Assembly (NCBI GenBank): GCA_001048675.1
Contig: CCKK01000002.1
Span: forward strand, 434,001 to 498,000
Direction of reading: 5' to 3'
DNA: 64,000 nucleotides
Origin: Vibrio diabolicus
Lineage (GTDB): Bacteria > Pseudomonadota > Gammaproteobacteria > Enterobacterales > Vibrionaceae
Part shown: one piece after another, positions 35,617 through 47,700 of the stretch
Layout of the letters: each line of letters starts with the position of its first letter
How positions within the stretch are numbered: the stretch's first letter is position 1
Notes under the pieces: generated by a model
Database searches by the model: none
What the model saw: only the letters and a program-made list of their open reading frames with translations
What the model was told of the DNA's origin: nothing
Program-made: the position numbers and the translations under genes

Positions 35617-37449
35617 TTTTAATATCCTTCAGGTGGTGGTTAATAGACTCAATGACCTCGTGAACTTTGAATGGTAACCCCTTAACTTGGGTTACGGAGC
35701 GTGCAGAAATGGCATATTGTGAGCGAATCACTTTGACGAGTTGTTGGTTATTCAACTCAAAAACAAGCACATGTTTGAATTGGCTAATGATCTCTTCCAA
35801 ATTGCTTGGAAACGGGTTTAGATACTTAATATGGGCGTGGGCAACCGATGCGCCTTGCTTTCTCAGATGCTCAATTGCGGTCGACACAGAACCTTGCGTG
35901 CCTCCCCAACTTAGCACTAGCAGTGAGTCTAGAGTACTGCCTGTTAGTGTTTGTTTAGGGATGAAATGGCAGATGTTATTTATTTTTTTTGTCTCTTTCA
36001 TCAGTCATGCGCTGGTGGTTTTCAGGATCATGAGAAGGGTTGCCTGTAATCGCTTGCTTTTCCAATCCTCCAATGCGGTGCATTTTCTCTTTTGTACCAG
36101 GCGTGACCCACTCTCTGCTGTAATACACGTCATCACGGGCATAGGGATAAAACGGGCTTATGTTTGCTTTTGTTGCCTCGGCAGTTAGCTTAATCTCATC
36201 AGGGTTGGGCACGAGCCAAGATTCGGAGCCGTTTGCTAAGTAGCCGTCACTCAATAAGATCACTGGCGTCATAAATGTAGTAGCAATTCGACAGGCCTCG
36301 ATTGCCATGTCAAAGCAGTCTGCGGGAGAAGCAGGAGCCAACACTGGGAGTGGTGAATCCCCATTTCTACCATACAAAGACAAAAGCAAGTCTGATTGCT
36401 CTGTTTTAGTCGGTAGGCCAGTTGAGGGGCCTCCACGTTGTACGTTGATAACAACCATTGGCAACTCCGCCATTACGGCAAGGTTAATGGTCTCTGCTTT
36501 CAAACATAATCCAGGGCCAGACGTTGATGTGACTCCTAAACCTCCAGCATAAGATGCACCTAAAGCTGAACAAGCAGCTGCAATCTCATCTTCTGCTTGG
36601 AATGTCGTGACCCCAAAGTGTTGATAGGTTGATAGCGTGTGTAGAATATCTGAGGCGGGTGTTATGGGGTACGAGCCCAAAAATAGCTGGCGTTGGAGTT
36701 TTTCTGCTGCGCATATTAACCCAAGCGATAATGTTTCGTTCCCTGAAACAGTACGATACAAGCCAGCTTTATCTGCTACGGGAGCAACCTGAAAACAGTC
36801 GCTGAATATTTCGGTTGTTTCAGCATAATTAAATCCCGACTTCATAGCTAAAGTGTTTGCCTCTCTCACTTGCGAATTGTCAGCGAATTTATTATTTAGC
36901 CATTCAATGGTCGGTTCTAGCGGACGGCTGTAAATCCATAAAACAATACCAAGCATAAAAAAGTTTTTGCTTCGCTTCACTACTTTAGGCGCTATGTTTG
37001 ACTCAGAAAGAGATTGAACGGTTAAACGCGTAAAACTGTCACTAATCACTCGATAATCTGCGAGGCTACCATCGCTCAATGGGTTCGATTCATAGCCAGC
37101 AAGCTCAAGGTTTTTTTTATTTAAAACCATCGAGATCAATAAGCACCAAGCCGCCTTCAACGAGTTGTGAGATTTTGGTTTTTAATGCAGCGGCATTCAG
37201 AGCGATTAAGACTGAAAAATCGTCGCCAGGAGTATAAATCTCTGTTGAGGCAAATTGCATCTGAAAAGCCGATACTCCAGATGTGGTTCCTGCCGGAGCC
37301 CGTATCTCAGCTGGATAATCAGGTAACGTCATGACATCGTTTCCTTGTTTCGACGAGTTGTCTGAAAAGCGTTCTCCAAGTAATTGGATACCATCTCCAG
37401 AATCGCCAGCAAAACAGATCACTTCGCGTTTAAGTTGAATTCTTGTCAT
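35606..37449 (-). pseudogene. korA: 2-oxoacid:ferredoxin oxidoreductase alpha/gamma subunit, frameshifted twice
   Basis: Three frames join into one KorA of about 613 residues. Piece one (37449-37117) is the gamma domain (EVICFAGDSGDGIQLLGER, then PAEIRAPAGTTSG). Piece two (37160-35976) is the alpha body (ELPMVVINVQRGGPSTGLPTK). Piece three (36001-35606) is the C-terminal segment (LVLSWGGTQGSVS). Joins need one base less near 37111-37122 (between DGF and NKKNLEL) and one less in the T8 run at 35983-35990. The result is a standard fused gamma-alpha subunit. It is divergent from a LysR gene (37716 onward), a plausible regulator. Confidence 0.8.
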
Positions 37450-37715
37450 TAAAACCTCTTACCGTGTTAGAGCAGGTTCAGTATGTTTCATTGCATTTAA
37501 TGAGATGCAATGGAATTAAAGGTTGGAGAAAATGCCGTAAGCCTGAGCATTTTGAGTGTAGAGTTAATGGTGTTGGCTTTATTTGTCGTCTCTGAGGTCA
37601 GTAGAAATATCCATAGCTAGGTATGCTTTTCCGAAATACTAGAAAAGTTTGCATGACACAAAAATACTTTTTCTGTCATATTAGATGTGATTATTTTTCA
37701 TTAATTGTGAGCGTT

Positions 37716-38645
37716 ATGGATAAGCTGTCATTAATAAAGTTGTTTGTATCTGTTGTGGACTTAGGGAACTTTACAGCAGTCGCGAATCAATTAGGGCAGT
37801 CGCCTTCTACTGTTAGTAAAGCGATTGCTCGCCTAGAACAGGATTTGGGTGTTCGTTTAGTTCACCGTACAACACGTCAACTCCAGCTCACTGAAGCGGG
37901 GTTTAACTACCTTGAGACGGCAAGAGAAGTGATCAACTTGCTCAAAAGTAGTGAAGAGCAGCTTCATCAAAGTATTGCATCTCCGTTTGGTACACTTCGT
38001 GTCAGCCTTCCTTTATCGTTCGGGCAAAACTATATAACTCCGCTGATTCCAGAGTTTTGCGAACGTTACCCTGAAGTGAAGTTGGATCTTAGCTTTTCCG
38101 ATGAATACACCAGTATATTGGAGAGTGGGATGGACGTTGCTATTCGAAGCGGGAGACTAAATGACAGCAACCTGATTGCGAGGCGATTATGTCCTATTGA
38201 TATGGGTATGTTTGCCAGTCCGGAGTACATAAAGAAGTTTGGTCGGCCTCAGAGTGTTGAAGCGCTTAACCAGCACAAATGGATAATGTACCGCTATAAA
38301 CAATCGGGGCGCTTGCTTACCTTGACGATGCCTTTAGATGGGCAATTAGTAGAATTTAGTCCTACACATCAAGTGACAGTAGACAATGGTTATGCGATGG
38401 CCTCTTTAGCGAGTTTAGGAGCAGGGATTGCTCTGATGCCCCAATATCTTGCTCGAGACTTAGTGCAGCAAGGTAAGCTGATGTTGGTTTCTGAACCTCA
38501 AAGAACCGATGGTCAAGGTGTCTATATATACTATCCAAGTCGTAAGTTTGTGCCCGCGAAAGTAAAAGTATTTATCGACTATATTATTCATAAACTTGAT
38601 GAGCAGGGAGAGGCGATCAACAGCAGTTGGATGCTGAACCATTAA
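37716..38645 (+). CDS. LysR-family regulator, DmlR/CrgA-like
   Basis: From ATG 37716 the protein is 309 residues and starts with the usual LysR helix-turn-helix (MDKLSLIKLFVSVVDLGNFT, then STVSKAIARLEQDLG). The longer frame to 37623 adds 31 unusual residues and has no better site. The DmlR/CrgA-like subgroup is suggested by the VHRTTRQLQLTEAG stretch and the C-terminal effector domain. It is divergent from korA and might control the oxidoreductase operon. A terminator follows it. Confidence 0.88.
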   Translation: MDKLSLIKLFVSVVDLGNFTAVANQLGQSPSTVSKAIARLEQDLGVRLVHRTTRQLQLTEAGFNYLETAREVINLLKSSEEQLHQSIASPFGTLRVSLPLSFGQNYITPLIPEFCERYPEVKLDLSFSDEYTSILESGMDVAIRSGRLNDSNLIARRLCPIDMGMFASPEYIKKFGRPQSVEALNQHKWIMYRYKQSGRLLTLTMPLDGQLVEFSPTHQVTVDNGYAMASLASLGAGIALMPQYLARDLVQQGKLMLVSEPQRTDGQGVYIYYPSRKFVPAKVKVFIDYIIHKLDEQGEAINSSWMLNH

Positions 38646-38771
38646 AGCTCTTGCTGGAGGACGATAGCTTTTTCTGAAGTCTAAGCGTGTTACGTGCCAG
38701 CAAGTTTGCTACATTCAGTTGTGCCCACAAAAATATTAACCCATGGGCTGCAAACAAAGATTCGAATCACT

Positions 38772-38797
38772 AAGAGCCACATATAGCGGCTCTTTTT
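38772..38797. terminator. Intrinsic terminator between convergent lysR and M23 genes
   Basis: Stem AAGAGCC/GGCTCTT with a nine-base loop and T run on the plus strand. It separates LysR from the M23 peptidase gene. Confidence 0.8.
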
Positions 38798-38893
38798 TGT
38801 CCTGAACTTGGAAAGTGGCGACAGGTCTTTAAGTGCTCAGAGGGTTACGAGGACTCGCTTCAGATAAATGAAGAAAGATCGAACCGAAGTATG

Positions 38894-39871
38894 TTATTGC
38901 CGGTTTGACTGTCTATACCGTTGCCATTCCGCTGTTAATTCTGCTTTTTCTTTTCTCGCTGCAATCAGCATTTCTATATTAACGTCAGTGTTTGGGTGCT
39001 TTTGAATGTATCGCTCGTAATCAATCGGAATACCATTAATGTGTAGTTCAAGGTGTAAATGCGGCCCTGTTGTTCTTCCTGTGTTACCCGTTTTTCCTAT
39101 CACTTGTCCTCGGCTGATCTTCTCGCCAACGTGGACGTGGCGTTGAGATAAGTGTAGGTACCGTGATACCGCACCATTTGTGTGGCGGATATTAATGTAG
39201 TTGCCCGCAAAACGGTTGTAACGAGACTTTAAAACGATACCATCAGCAATACTACGAATCGGTGTACCTACTGGTGTTGCATAGTCAGTGCCTAAGTGCG
39301 GAGTCGTTATATTAGTTACTGGGTGTGTTCGTTTTAAGTCATAGCCAGAGCTTACTCTGTAGCTTTTATCAAAGGGATCTGAAAATCGGAGTTTATTTTT
39401 TATTGACACGCCATGTTCATCAAATATGTTACCTTGCCCATCATTGATAATAAATAAATCGGTTTTACTACCTAAATAGTAAAAAGAACTAATATAGGTT
39501 TCATTTCTACTATTTAACTTAGTTCTTAAGATAAAATTGTCACCTCTCTTAACTGAATCAATAATATTAAAGTTACTTTTAATAAGGGCCAATAGCAAAT
39601 TAATCTCTTTTTGACTTATTCCTGATTTTAACAATGAAGCGACAAACGAGTACTCAACCACACCTATGGTGATTTTTTGTCTAAGAGTACCCACCTCAAA
39701 AGGTGCTTGAACTCCCTCATTCTTGAACTCCAAAGGCTTGACGGTAGGCAGTCTATCCATGGGAGTGAGGATGTGGTGAGAAAGAGACACGCCAATAAAA
39801 ATGAGTAAGGCAATGGTGAGAAGGGTTGTGGTAGGAGTTCGCACACTCCTTTTTATTATCAAAATAGTCAT
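38894..39871 (-). CDS. M23-family peptidoglycan endopeptidase, membrane anchored
   Basis: A 325-residue protein with one N-terminal membrane helix (LLTIALLIFIGVSLSH) and a C-terminal LytM/M23 domain: first Zn-ligand segment HLGTDYATPVGTP, the Gly-rich KTGNTGRTTGPHLHLEL block. M23 metallopeptidases cut cross-bridges in peptidoglycan. The middle region resembles the Shy/NlpD-like or OapA-like domain of Vibrio endopeptidases (KINLLLALIKSNFNIIDSVKRGD-like). The start lies opposite a 250-bp promoter region that leads to the giant lipoprotein gene. Cell-wall remodelling is likely; its exact target is not known. Confidence 0.87.
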   Translation of the reverse strand: MTILIIKRSVRTPTTTLLTIALLIFIGVSLSHHILTPMDRLPTVKPLEFKNEGVQAPFEVGTLRQKITIGVVEYSFVASLLKSGISQKEINLLLALIKSNFNIIDSVKRGDNFILRTKLNSRNETYISSFYYLGSKTDLFIINDGQGNIFDEHGVSIKNKLRFSDPFDKSYRVSSGYDLKRTHPVTNITTPHLGTDYATPVGTPIRSIADGIVLKSRYNRFAGNYINIRHTNGAVSRYLHLSQRHVHVGEKISRGQVIGKTGNTGRTTGPHLHLELHINGIPIDYERYIQKHPNTDVNIEMLIAARKEKAELTAEWQRYRQSNRQ

Positions 39872-40123
39872 TAGTTTTGGTGGTTTATCAAGGCTGACAG
39901 TTGTGCGTAGAGTATAATATTTTAAATAAAACCTAGCATTAAAGTATGGCTAATTCCTCTGTTTTAACTAAGTGAATAATTATAGGTGATGATTTTAATT
40001 TAATAATTTAGTAAAAGTGACGGTTGGTCTGGTGTTTTTGGCTTTTTAAATGGTGTTATTGTCACGTTGAGAAAATATTTTACAATAATATAATCTCGGC
40101 AAAATATATTTTGCCAAATTACT

Positions 40124-43100
40124 ATGTTCGCTAAAAATACGCTGAAATTAACATTAGGTCTTACGCTTACATCTCTTTTATTGAGTGCATGTGGTGGTGG
40201 TGATGGAGGAGACAACACACCTCCAGCTAGAAGCAAAGGAAGCATTTCCGGTATGGTTTTTGACGCCCCTGTAAATGGCGCAAAGATTGAGGTTTTCGAG
40301 TTCAAAAATGGAAACTTAGGCCGGAAGTTGGCTAACACGACGTCTGATGCGTTCGGAAACTACCTGGTTGAGTTTGAATCGTCTTCAATGCCTCTTTTTG
40401 TTGTTGCAAAAGAGGGGAGTTATACCGACCCGTTTACGAATGAAACGGTATCAGTGAGCAATGCGAAGACACTTAAATTTGAAGGTGTTGTGAACTTTAA
40501 AGAGGGGAGTGAGCAAAAGTTAATGCTTACTCCGCTGTCGAACTTAGCAGCAGGCTTGGCAAGGTACAAAATTTCTCAAGGATCCACAGATGAGAGTGCC
40601 TTTTCAACCGCTTTGGATAGTATCAATAGCATGTATGGGTTTGACGTAAATGAGACCAAACCTATTGATATAACCAAAGGTGGGCAAAGCAGTTTTGCTA
40701 GTGCTGGGCATCAATACGGCGCTTTATTAACTGCATACTCGTCTTACTCTTACGATCTTATAAAAAAATACGGCAACAGCGATAACGTCTACACTTCAAT
40801 GCATTTCGCTGACATCCAATATCGGGATGTTATTGCAGATGGTGTTCTTGATGGTCTTGAAGTGAGCCAGACTTCAGGAGCAGTGACTCCCCTCAGCTTT
40901 GGACAGAAAAAGATAAATAGCGACATTTATACACGTGATTTATCTCAGCATGTTCTGATCGTGGTAAACGATCCAAGTGTCAATATCTCTGGTACTGATG
41001 CCGCAGACTATGTCGACTTTAGTAAGAAGCTTAATGACTTAGGTACATATGGCAGTACTGATGGCGTCATTCCACCGCGAGATGGTACGGATATCGATAC
41101 AGATGCGCCAATAGTTACTCGTACGGACAGTGATGTGCTCGCTGGCACCGATAAAGTTGATCTAAAGATTGTTGATGATATCGGTGTAGAAGACGTATCC
41201 GCCTTTATTCAGTATCAGGTTAATGGCTCTTGGTCTGGTGAATTTCAATGTAACGACATACAAGATTTTGGAAGCACATTCTGTTCGGTTGAATTTGATG
41301 ATTTTGAAGTTGGCCTTCGAGAGACCAACGTTAAAGTTAACATTAATACCAAAGAGATCGATAGTGTGGATATGAACCCTGCCACAGGGCTCTCAAACGT
41401 AACAGCAGCACGATTAGTCTTATATACAGCGGATGTATTGGGTAATGAGTTAATTCCAGGCAGCCATTCGGGTCTTCATATCAACTTTGAATGGGATAAC
41501 GATGCGCCTGTTATTGATATTACATCGGCGAGTGCAATTAATAATCAACTTAAAGAGTATGTTCTGAAAGGGGTTGTAAAAGAAAGCTCGCAAGAGATCA
41601 GTTCGGTCAGTATTTCATTTAAAGATGGCTTACATGAGGACGTCACATGTTCTCCTGTAACGGTAGAGTCTGGAAATGCTTGTGAGTTTAGTAAGGCTTA
41701 CCCAACTGATGAATTCCTATCTACGACGGTATTTGAGGTTCGAGCGAAGGATAGCAAAGGCAATACGGGTGCCGCTCAGCATGCAGTAAGTCGTGACGAT
41801 CAAGCGCCAGCACAAACGATTACTTATCCTGAAGGTGCGTCAATGACGTACGTAAATGTCGGTTTAGATGGTGAACGAACCACTTACGATGGTATCTACT
41901 CTCAAGATACGTATACCCCAGACAATGTTCAAGCAAGCCGCGATTTCCTAAAGATTGACTATGCGTACGCAAGTATAGGGATTCAGAACTCATTAAAAGG
42001 GATAGATTTTAGTAACTTCAACGCTAATTTATTGAAAGAGAATAAAATCCCTTATGTTCGTGTGAAAGTATCAGACGTAAATACCGATACGGTTTTAGGC
42101 TCCAACGCCAATAAACTTAAGCTCGTCGTTAAGTATTATGTCAGCCAAAATAACGATAATAATTACTCACTTCAGCAAGTTATTGATACAACCGCATCGG
42201 ATGATGACTACATCGCAAAAATTCCGCACGAAACGCTGTTAGACAGTAATGGGCGTGTAGAGGATATCATCTATTACATTCCATTTGTAAGAGATATTTT
42301 GGGTGACAGCTTTAAATCGGTATCAGAAAACAGTAGTCAGAAGTTAGTCATTCAAACCGTCGATGAGTCTGATAACGAAAGCACTCCAAGAGAAGTATAT
42401 TTTAGAAGTAGCTTTGATCTGCCAACTATAAAAGTGGTGACACCATTTATTGGTGCGCGAGCGCAACTAGAAGGGTTGAGTCCAAATGGTGAATTCACTT
42501 CACTTGCGAGTTGTACCACTATCCAACAATTGGAAAGTGACCAATCAATGGCTCTTGACGTCGCGAGTTGTGAAACCACAACTGATGTTGTGAATTATGA
42601 CTTCATGCGTGTTCGTCTAATTGGTATCGAGGGCAGCGAGCCATACTACTATCAATGGAAAAGAGATCCAGGAACCAAAAAAGTAACGGTTGATTTAAAC
42701 AAGGCCAATATTGGCGTGTACTTTAAGCTCAATGGCTCTCAAACTTACTATATTACTGAACTATCGACATATCAGACTAGCTTGTTTGATTTCCAGTGGG
42801 ATCAAGTCACCGCCGGAGAGAAAACTTCTGAGCGTGCGATTCAAATTCTTGATGAGGTGCGCTACGCGTTATCAGGCACGAACAACAACTCATTCTTTGG
42901 GTTTGATCCAACGGTTGTGCCTTATGCAACGAACGAAATGCTTGCTACTAAAGCGATTCCAGAAAAGCCATCAAACGATTATCTACACCGATTTCTTGTC
43001 GAAGCCATCGATAGTATTGCTCAAGGAATGCCGAGAAATAACTCATTAGATTTTGCCTCCGCTATTTACGATGATTTGAGCTTTGATGGAAAAGCGAATG

Positions 43101-44731
43101 GTATTGGTGTTGGTGGACGTCAGGTTATGCTCGATTCTTATCAATTCGGTACCGATACTTATCGAAAGGATTTAGCGCAATCGTATTACGAAATCATGGC
43201 GAGCAAATACGGTATTGAGACCAATATCGCGCAGCTCTATGCTGATGATATTTCGATGGCTAATCCTAACTTAAATGGTAAGAACATTTTTGATACAGAG
43301 GGTAGCAGTATCGATATCTTGCCTCCACAGCCAAAATTAACGATTGAAAGCGGTCGAGAGACGATGGTTGGCAATAAGCTTTATATTGCTGGCGAAGTTG
43401 TTTCTAAAATTATCCTAGACGATCCTTCTGGTATTGTAGAAACCGACGTTTATGGTCCGAAGTTTAGCACGATGTGGTATCAAGCCAGTGAGCCAAACAT
43501 TGAAATACCGCTGGACATCAACATTGTAGAGAACTCTGGCAACAGCAATGCTTATCGAAAAGAGTACCTCTTTACCCTTAACTCTCAGTCTAGTGAACTA
43601 AAAGATATTGTAGAGTTTGCTGTGGAAACCAGTGCCATGGACCCACATGGCAATGCGTATGGTTACGATGGCAAAGCTCCGTTTATAGAAACGGTATTTA
43701 TTGATAATGATTTCCCTAAAACGAGTTACCTCCCACCTAATGACGTCGACGGTAAACCTGTAGAAGACGGTATTTATTTAAATGCCAAAAATACCCATGA
43801 ATTGACCTTCAAGGTTGAAGATGTTGTGGGTGACAAGCTTTCTTCAAGAGGTCTTGTTTTCTACCAGCAAACGGGTGAAAAAGTCACATACACACCAGAG
43901 GACTTTTCGAATAACTCGAAAGACGCCTTTAAAGTCAAATTATGTACGGGGGAGCTTTGTTCAAATCAAGGCGCGACGATTTACCCGGGTGATGGTGATT
44001 GGCTAGTCGTTGCAGCGGCAGAGGATAATTTAGGTAACTCCGTTTCAGAGTTAACTAGCACGGCTCCGAGATTCAATATTCGTATCGACTCTGAAGCTCC
44101 TATTGTAAAAAGTGAGCAGGTCCAAAGCCGTTTAGGCGGTAACAACCAATGGACACCTGTCATTGATTGGGGGACGTTAAGCCCCGGCAATAATGTAAAA
44201 ATAGATCTTCGCCGAGGGTCTGGTCAGGCACTGACATTAGAGAGCTGTGACCCTCTAACAGAGACGTGTGACGTACCATACCTAGTTGGTGAACAACCTG
44301 ACGTCAAAGTCCAACTGGTTTCAAAAGCATTTGATTACGATGAATGGAATGAATTTTATGTCACTGCGACGGACAACGCTTACCCTGCCAATGTTAGTAC
44401 AACAGGGAAATTCACATTCCAAGTCGATAACAAAGGTCCAGAAATCATCCTAAATACGCCTTGGGTTGAAGACACATTGTCCAAAGAGAACTATGTTGTC
44501 GGGCGTGAGTTCAACGTGCGATTTAAATCTGTAATAGACGATTCAGACATTGAGCAAGTCTCTCTATATCAGAATGGTAAAGATTCGCCAATTAAGACAA
44601 TTGTGCCAACGGATTCATCTAAAGAGTTTGTAATGTCTCTCATTAAGAGTGACACAGATAAAATAGACATTTCTGAAGATGAAAAAACAAACGTCATTGT
44701 ATGTAAAAGCAACCGATATTTATGGTTTTGA
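40124..44731 (+). CDS. Giant repeat-rich surface lipoprotein, N-terminal part
   Basis: The start has a lipoprotein signal (LLLSACGGG, lipidated Cys23), followed by an acidic GGGDGGD stretch and a fibronectin/Ig-like beta-sandwich series of carboxypeptidase-regulatory-like type (GSISGMVFDAPVNGAKIEVFE). The frame as read stops at 44731, but the reading continues in the +1 frame from 44679. Dropping one A in the A6 run at 44682-44687 merges both into one protein of about 3,513 residues. The proposed place is the outer membrane, facing outward. A role in adhesion or in biofilm is typical of such proteins but is inference. No sortase or T1SS signal was noticed. Confidence 0.8.
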   Translation: MFAKNTLKLTLGLTLTSLLLSACGGGDGGDNTPPARSKGSISGMVFDAPVNGAKIEVFEFKNGNLGRKLANTTSDAFGNYLVEFESSSMPLFVVAKEGSYTDPFTNETVSVSNAKTLKFEGVVNFKEGSEQKLMLTPLSNLAAGLARYKISQGSTDESAFSTALDSINSMYGFDVNETKPIDITKGGQSSFASAGHQYGALLTAYSSYSYDLIKKYGNSDNVYTSMHFADIQYRDVIADGVLDGLEVSQTSGAVTPLSFGQKKINSDIYTRDLSQHVLIVVNDPSVNISGTDAADYVDFSKKLNDLGTYGSTDGVIPPRDGTDIDTDAPIVTRTDSDVLAGTDKVDLKIVDDIGVEDVSAFIQYQVNGSWSGEFQCNDIQDFGSTFCSVEFDDFEVGLRETNVKVNINTKEIDSVDMNPATGLSNVTAARLVLYTADVLGNELIPGSHSGLHINFEWDNDAPVIDITSASAINNQLKEYVLKGVVKESSQEISSVSISFKDGLHEDVTCSPVTVESGNACEFSKAYPTDEFLSTTVFEVRAKDSKGNTGAAQHAVSRDDQAPAQTITYPEGASMTYVNVGLDGERTTYDGIYSQDTYTPDNVQASRDFLKIDYAYASIGIQNSLKGIDFSNFNANLLKENKIPYVRVKVSDVNTDTVLGSNANKLKLVVKYYVSQNNDNNYSLQQVIDTTASDDDYIAKIPHETLLDSNGRVEDIIYYIPFVRDILGDSFKSVSENSSQKLVIQTVDESDNESTPREVYFRSSFDLPTIKVVTPFIGARAQLEGLSPNGEFTSLASCTTIQQLESDQSMALDVASCETTTDVVNYDFMRVRLIGIEGSEPYYYQWKRDPGTKKVTVDLNKANIGVYFKLNGSQTYYITELSTYQTSLFDFQWDQVTAGEKTSERAIQILDEVRYALSGTNNNSFFGFDPTVVPYATNEMLATKAIPEKPSNDYLHRFLVEAIDSIAQGMPRNNSLDFASAIYDDLSFDGKANGIGVGGRQVMLDSYQFGTDTYRKDLAQSYYEIMASKYGIETNIAQLYADDISMANPNLNGKNIFDTEGSSIDILPPQPKLTIESGRETMVGNKLYIAGEVVSKIILDDPSGIVETDVYGPKFSTMWYQASEPNIEIPLDINIVENSGNSNAYRKEYLFTLNSQSSELKDIVEFAVETSAMDPHGNAYGYDGKAPFIETVFIDNDFPKTSYLPPNDVDGKPVEDGIYLNAKNTHELTFKVEDVVGDKLSSRGLVFYQQTGEKVTYTPEDFSNNSKDAFKVKLCTGELCSNQGATIYPGDGDWLVVAAAEDNLGNSVSELTSTAPRFNIRIDSEAPIVKSEQVQSRLGGNNQWTPVIDWGTLSPGNNVKIDLRRGSGQALTLESCDPLTETCDVPYLVGEQPDVKVQLVSKAFDYDEWNEFYVTATDNAYPANVSTTGKFTFQVDNKGPEIILNTPWVEDTLSKENYVVGREFNVRFKSVIDDSDIEQVSLYQNGKDSPIKTIVPTDSSKEFVMSLIKSDTDKIDISEDEKTNVIVCKSNRYLWF

Positions 44732-47700
44732 GTCTAGTTCTAACACGCACAAGGTTATTCTTGATCGTGATGGACCAACATTAGGATTAAGTGGTTTCAA
44801 TGCGAATGACTACTACTTAGGTAACTATGTCTTTGACCTAACGGCTCTAGACCTAAATGCAAACGGTGATGTTTCAATTAATGGTGTCAATCGAGAAAGC
44901 CTAGAGTATTGGACGTTTAGCGATCTGGAGCCATTACCTGGCTCTCCAGGTAAAAAAATCAATGAAGATCTCAAAGTGAGCCTTAGTGATTTAGGTACGG
45001 GTACACACAAGGTTCGTTTAAAAGGGTCTGATGTTCGTGGCAACACAACCTTAACCAGTGGTGAGCAAGATTTTACCGTTAAAGTGTACAATTCCATCCC
45101 GCAGGTAGCGCTAGCGATGAGTTACGCGGATGGAACGCCAATTACAAACAACACCATCTATCAAGATGGGAATATCGTACTTACGCTTGATATTGTTGAT
45201 GACAGTGGCGTTGATCGAATTGACTCAACGTATAGATTTTCTGGAGAGCAAAACGGGACTAACTTTACGTTCTCAGAAACCGCAGATGGCACTTGGACGG
45301 CAACGCTGCTTTCTACACAAATTGCCAAAGATGGTAACTATGAACTTGATATAAAGGTTTACAACAAAGTTCGTTACCTTGACGAAAAAGACAGAAAGGT
45401 TGGAAAAGTAAACCAAACCTTTAGCGTACAGCGTGAAGGCGTGGTTCTCTCGGTTGCAAGTCCGCTGGACTTCCAAAACTACTTATCTGATGGTGTTCTT
45501 GATGTCACCTTTACTACATTGAGTGCGGTCAAAGCCAAAACGTTAGAGTGTTGGGTTCGTGAAGAGTACAACTCTCTAGATGCACCACCAACTAATGAGC
45601 AACCAACTTCTGGTGTTATCAACGTATCGCAAGAACCTTACAGTTGTAGTGTCAATGTTGGGCAAAACATGACGAAAGCACCTGTCACTTTGATCACTAA
45701 AACCTTGGGTACAAATGGGCGTGAAACGATCAACAAGTTCAATTTTTCGATGGTGGATATTGATGCACCAACAGTCGTTGATGGTAACTCATACAGTTTT
45801 AAAGGAAGTGATGTTTGGTTTGATGAAGCTTTGAAGAAGAAGATGCTCACATTTGAGCTCTCTTTCAATGATGCTTTATCAGGCGTGAATACTGAAAGTT
45901 CAGATAAGTATCCAAAGTTGGTTCGTAATCTTGGCAACAAAGCTTATACACCAACGACCTGTGCCAAAGGTGTTGGAAATATCAAGTGTACGTACTCTGA
46001 ATCCTACGCCGATATTATTGATGGTCTGAGTACAACTCAAGAATACAAAATCAAAAACGTATCTGACTTAGCAGGAAACTTGACGCCAGAGCATGATCTA
46101 CTGCTTGAATTACCTAAAGGTTCGGTAGTCGTTGAAATTACTGACCCGGTCGGAAACACAACCATTAATGGCCAGCAGCTTGTCGCTAAATTCAGAATTA
46201 AGTTGTATGAAAACTCTAGGCTAGACAATGTGATGGCCAGATTTGGAACGGAATCCTACAACTATAAAGATAATCCGGAGAAGTTTGCGCAATTGGAAGT
46301 GTGTGCAGATGACCCAACCTACAAGTGTTCAACATTTACGAGTGAACTTCCCAGCGATGCTGATGGAAAAACGATCAGGACAACGATTACCGCAACGGAT
46401 GTGTGGTCGAGAGTCGGTGAAGCGACCGTTGATATTAAAGTTGACAACACACCTCCAAGTGTTGGCGATGAGATTATCGTAACTGAATCGCCAACAAATC
46501 CAGATAATGTTCGTTTTCGTTTCGACATAACGGACACTGGTAGCAGCCTCGCAAAAGTAAACTACTCGGTTTTAAACCCGAGTTATCAAGAAGAAAGAGT
46601 AGAGGATGGGAATGGTTCATCTACGTACTTTGAACTACCGAAATCTCAGTTAGAGGGGCGTGGTTCAATCACAGTAGACATCAAAGCGACAGATAGCGTC
46701 GGACTGTATTCTGATATCAGAAAAGTCATTGATATTAGTGTTCCTAAAGTCACGGTTGATTTCGATGGAATTACGAGTTTGCAGGGTGGGAAACTGTTTT
46801 TAACCAAGGCGAGCCAGCCGTTTACGCTATCTACGGTGGAAGGAGAAAGAGTGAAAGCTTCACAATATTCTGTGGAGCTTATTCCAAGCCTCGGTGATTC
46901 CTTGCGTTACTCAGGTGATGTTATCTCATCTAGTGGTAATGGAATGATGAACTTTGCCGTCGATAATCAAGGGTCATATACCCTTAAGGTGACGGTGACG
47001 GACTCAGTTGGAAGAGAGAATACAAGCTTTGAATTACTAGGCAAAAGTTATGATGGACAAGTTATCGAGTCTATTGTTGATTATGACGTTCCAAGTATTT
47101 CTGGCTTAAGTGCTAATCAAATCTCTAAGATACCGACAAACGATAAGTATCAGCTAGAAATTAGTGCATACATTACAGATAAAAATTTAAATCTCGTCAC
47201 TTCAAAAGCGGTGAGTGGTGGCAGCACTGTGGCTCCTCAAGCGATTACTGAGCCGACAACCGAAGCGGGGCCTTATGTCATAAGCTATTTGTTACCTAAA
47301 GGCGATCATACGATAACGGTGGCAGCAACAGACAAGGTGGATAACAAGAGTGAAAGTTCTATTGACGCGCATGTGGAAGCGGCAACCGTTCCCGGGCTAA
47401 GTATCTCTACCGCCTCAAGCGCCCCTCTTTTTGGAGGCGAAGAGATTACGCTCGCGTTTAACTTTACAGAAGAAGTTACGAACTTTGATATCTCAGATGT
47501 CCATCTTGTCGCTAGTGATAGCGGTGCAACAGGAACGTTAAAACAAGATACTTGGTCGACTTCAGACAATATTACGTGGACGGTTAATTACATCAGCCCA
47601 GAAAAACAAGATAAAAATATCACTATTCAGGTAGAAGATAATAGCTATCAAAGTACCAACACAATTCCTGGAAAAGGAAGCAGCTTAAGTATCGCGGTTG

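Noticed and set aside
44679..44731. Two separate lipoprotein genes with an overlap
   Set aside because: The second frame has no signal peptide and continues the domain of the first; one base at the A6 run explains the split.
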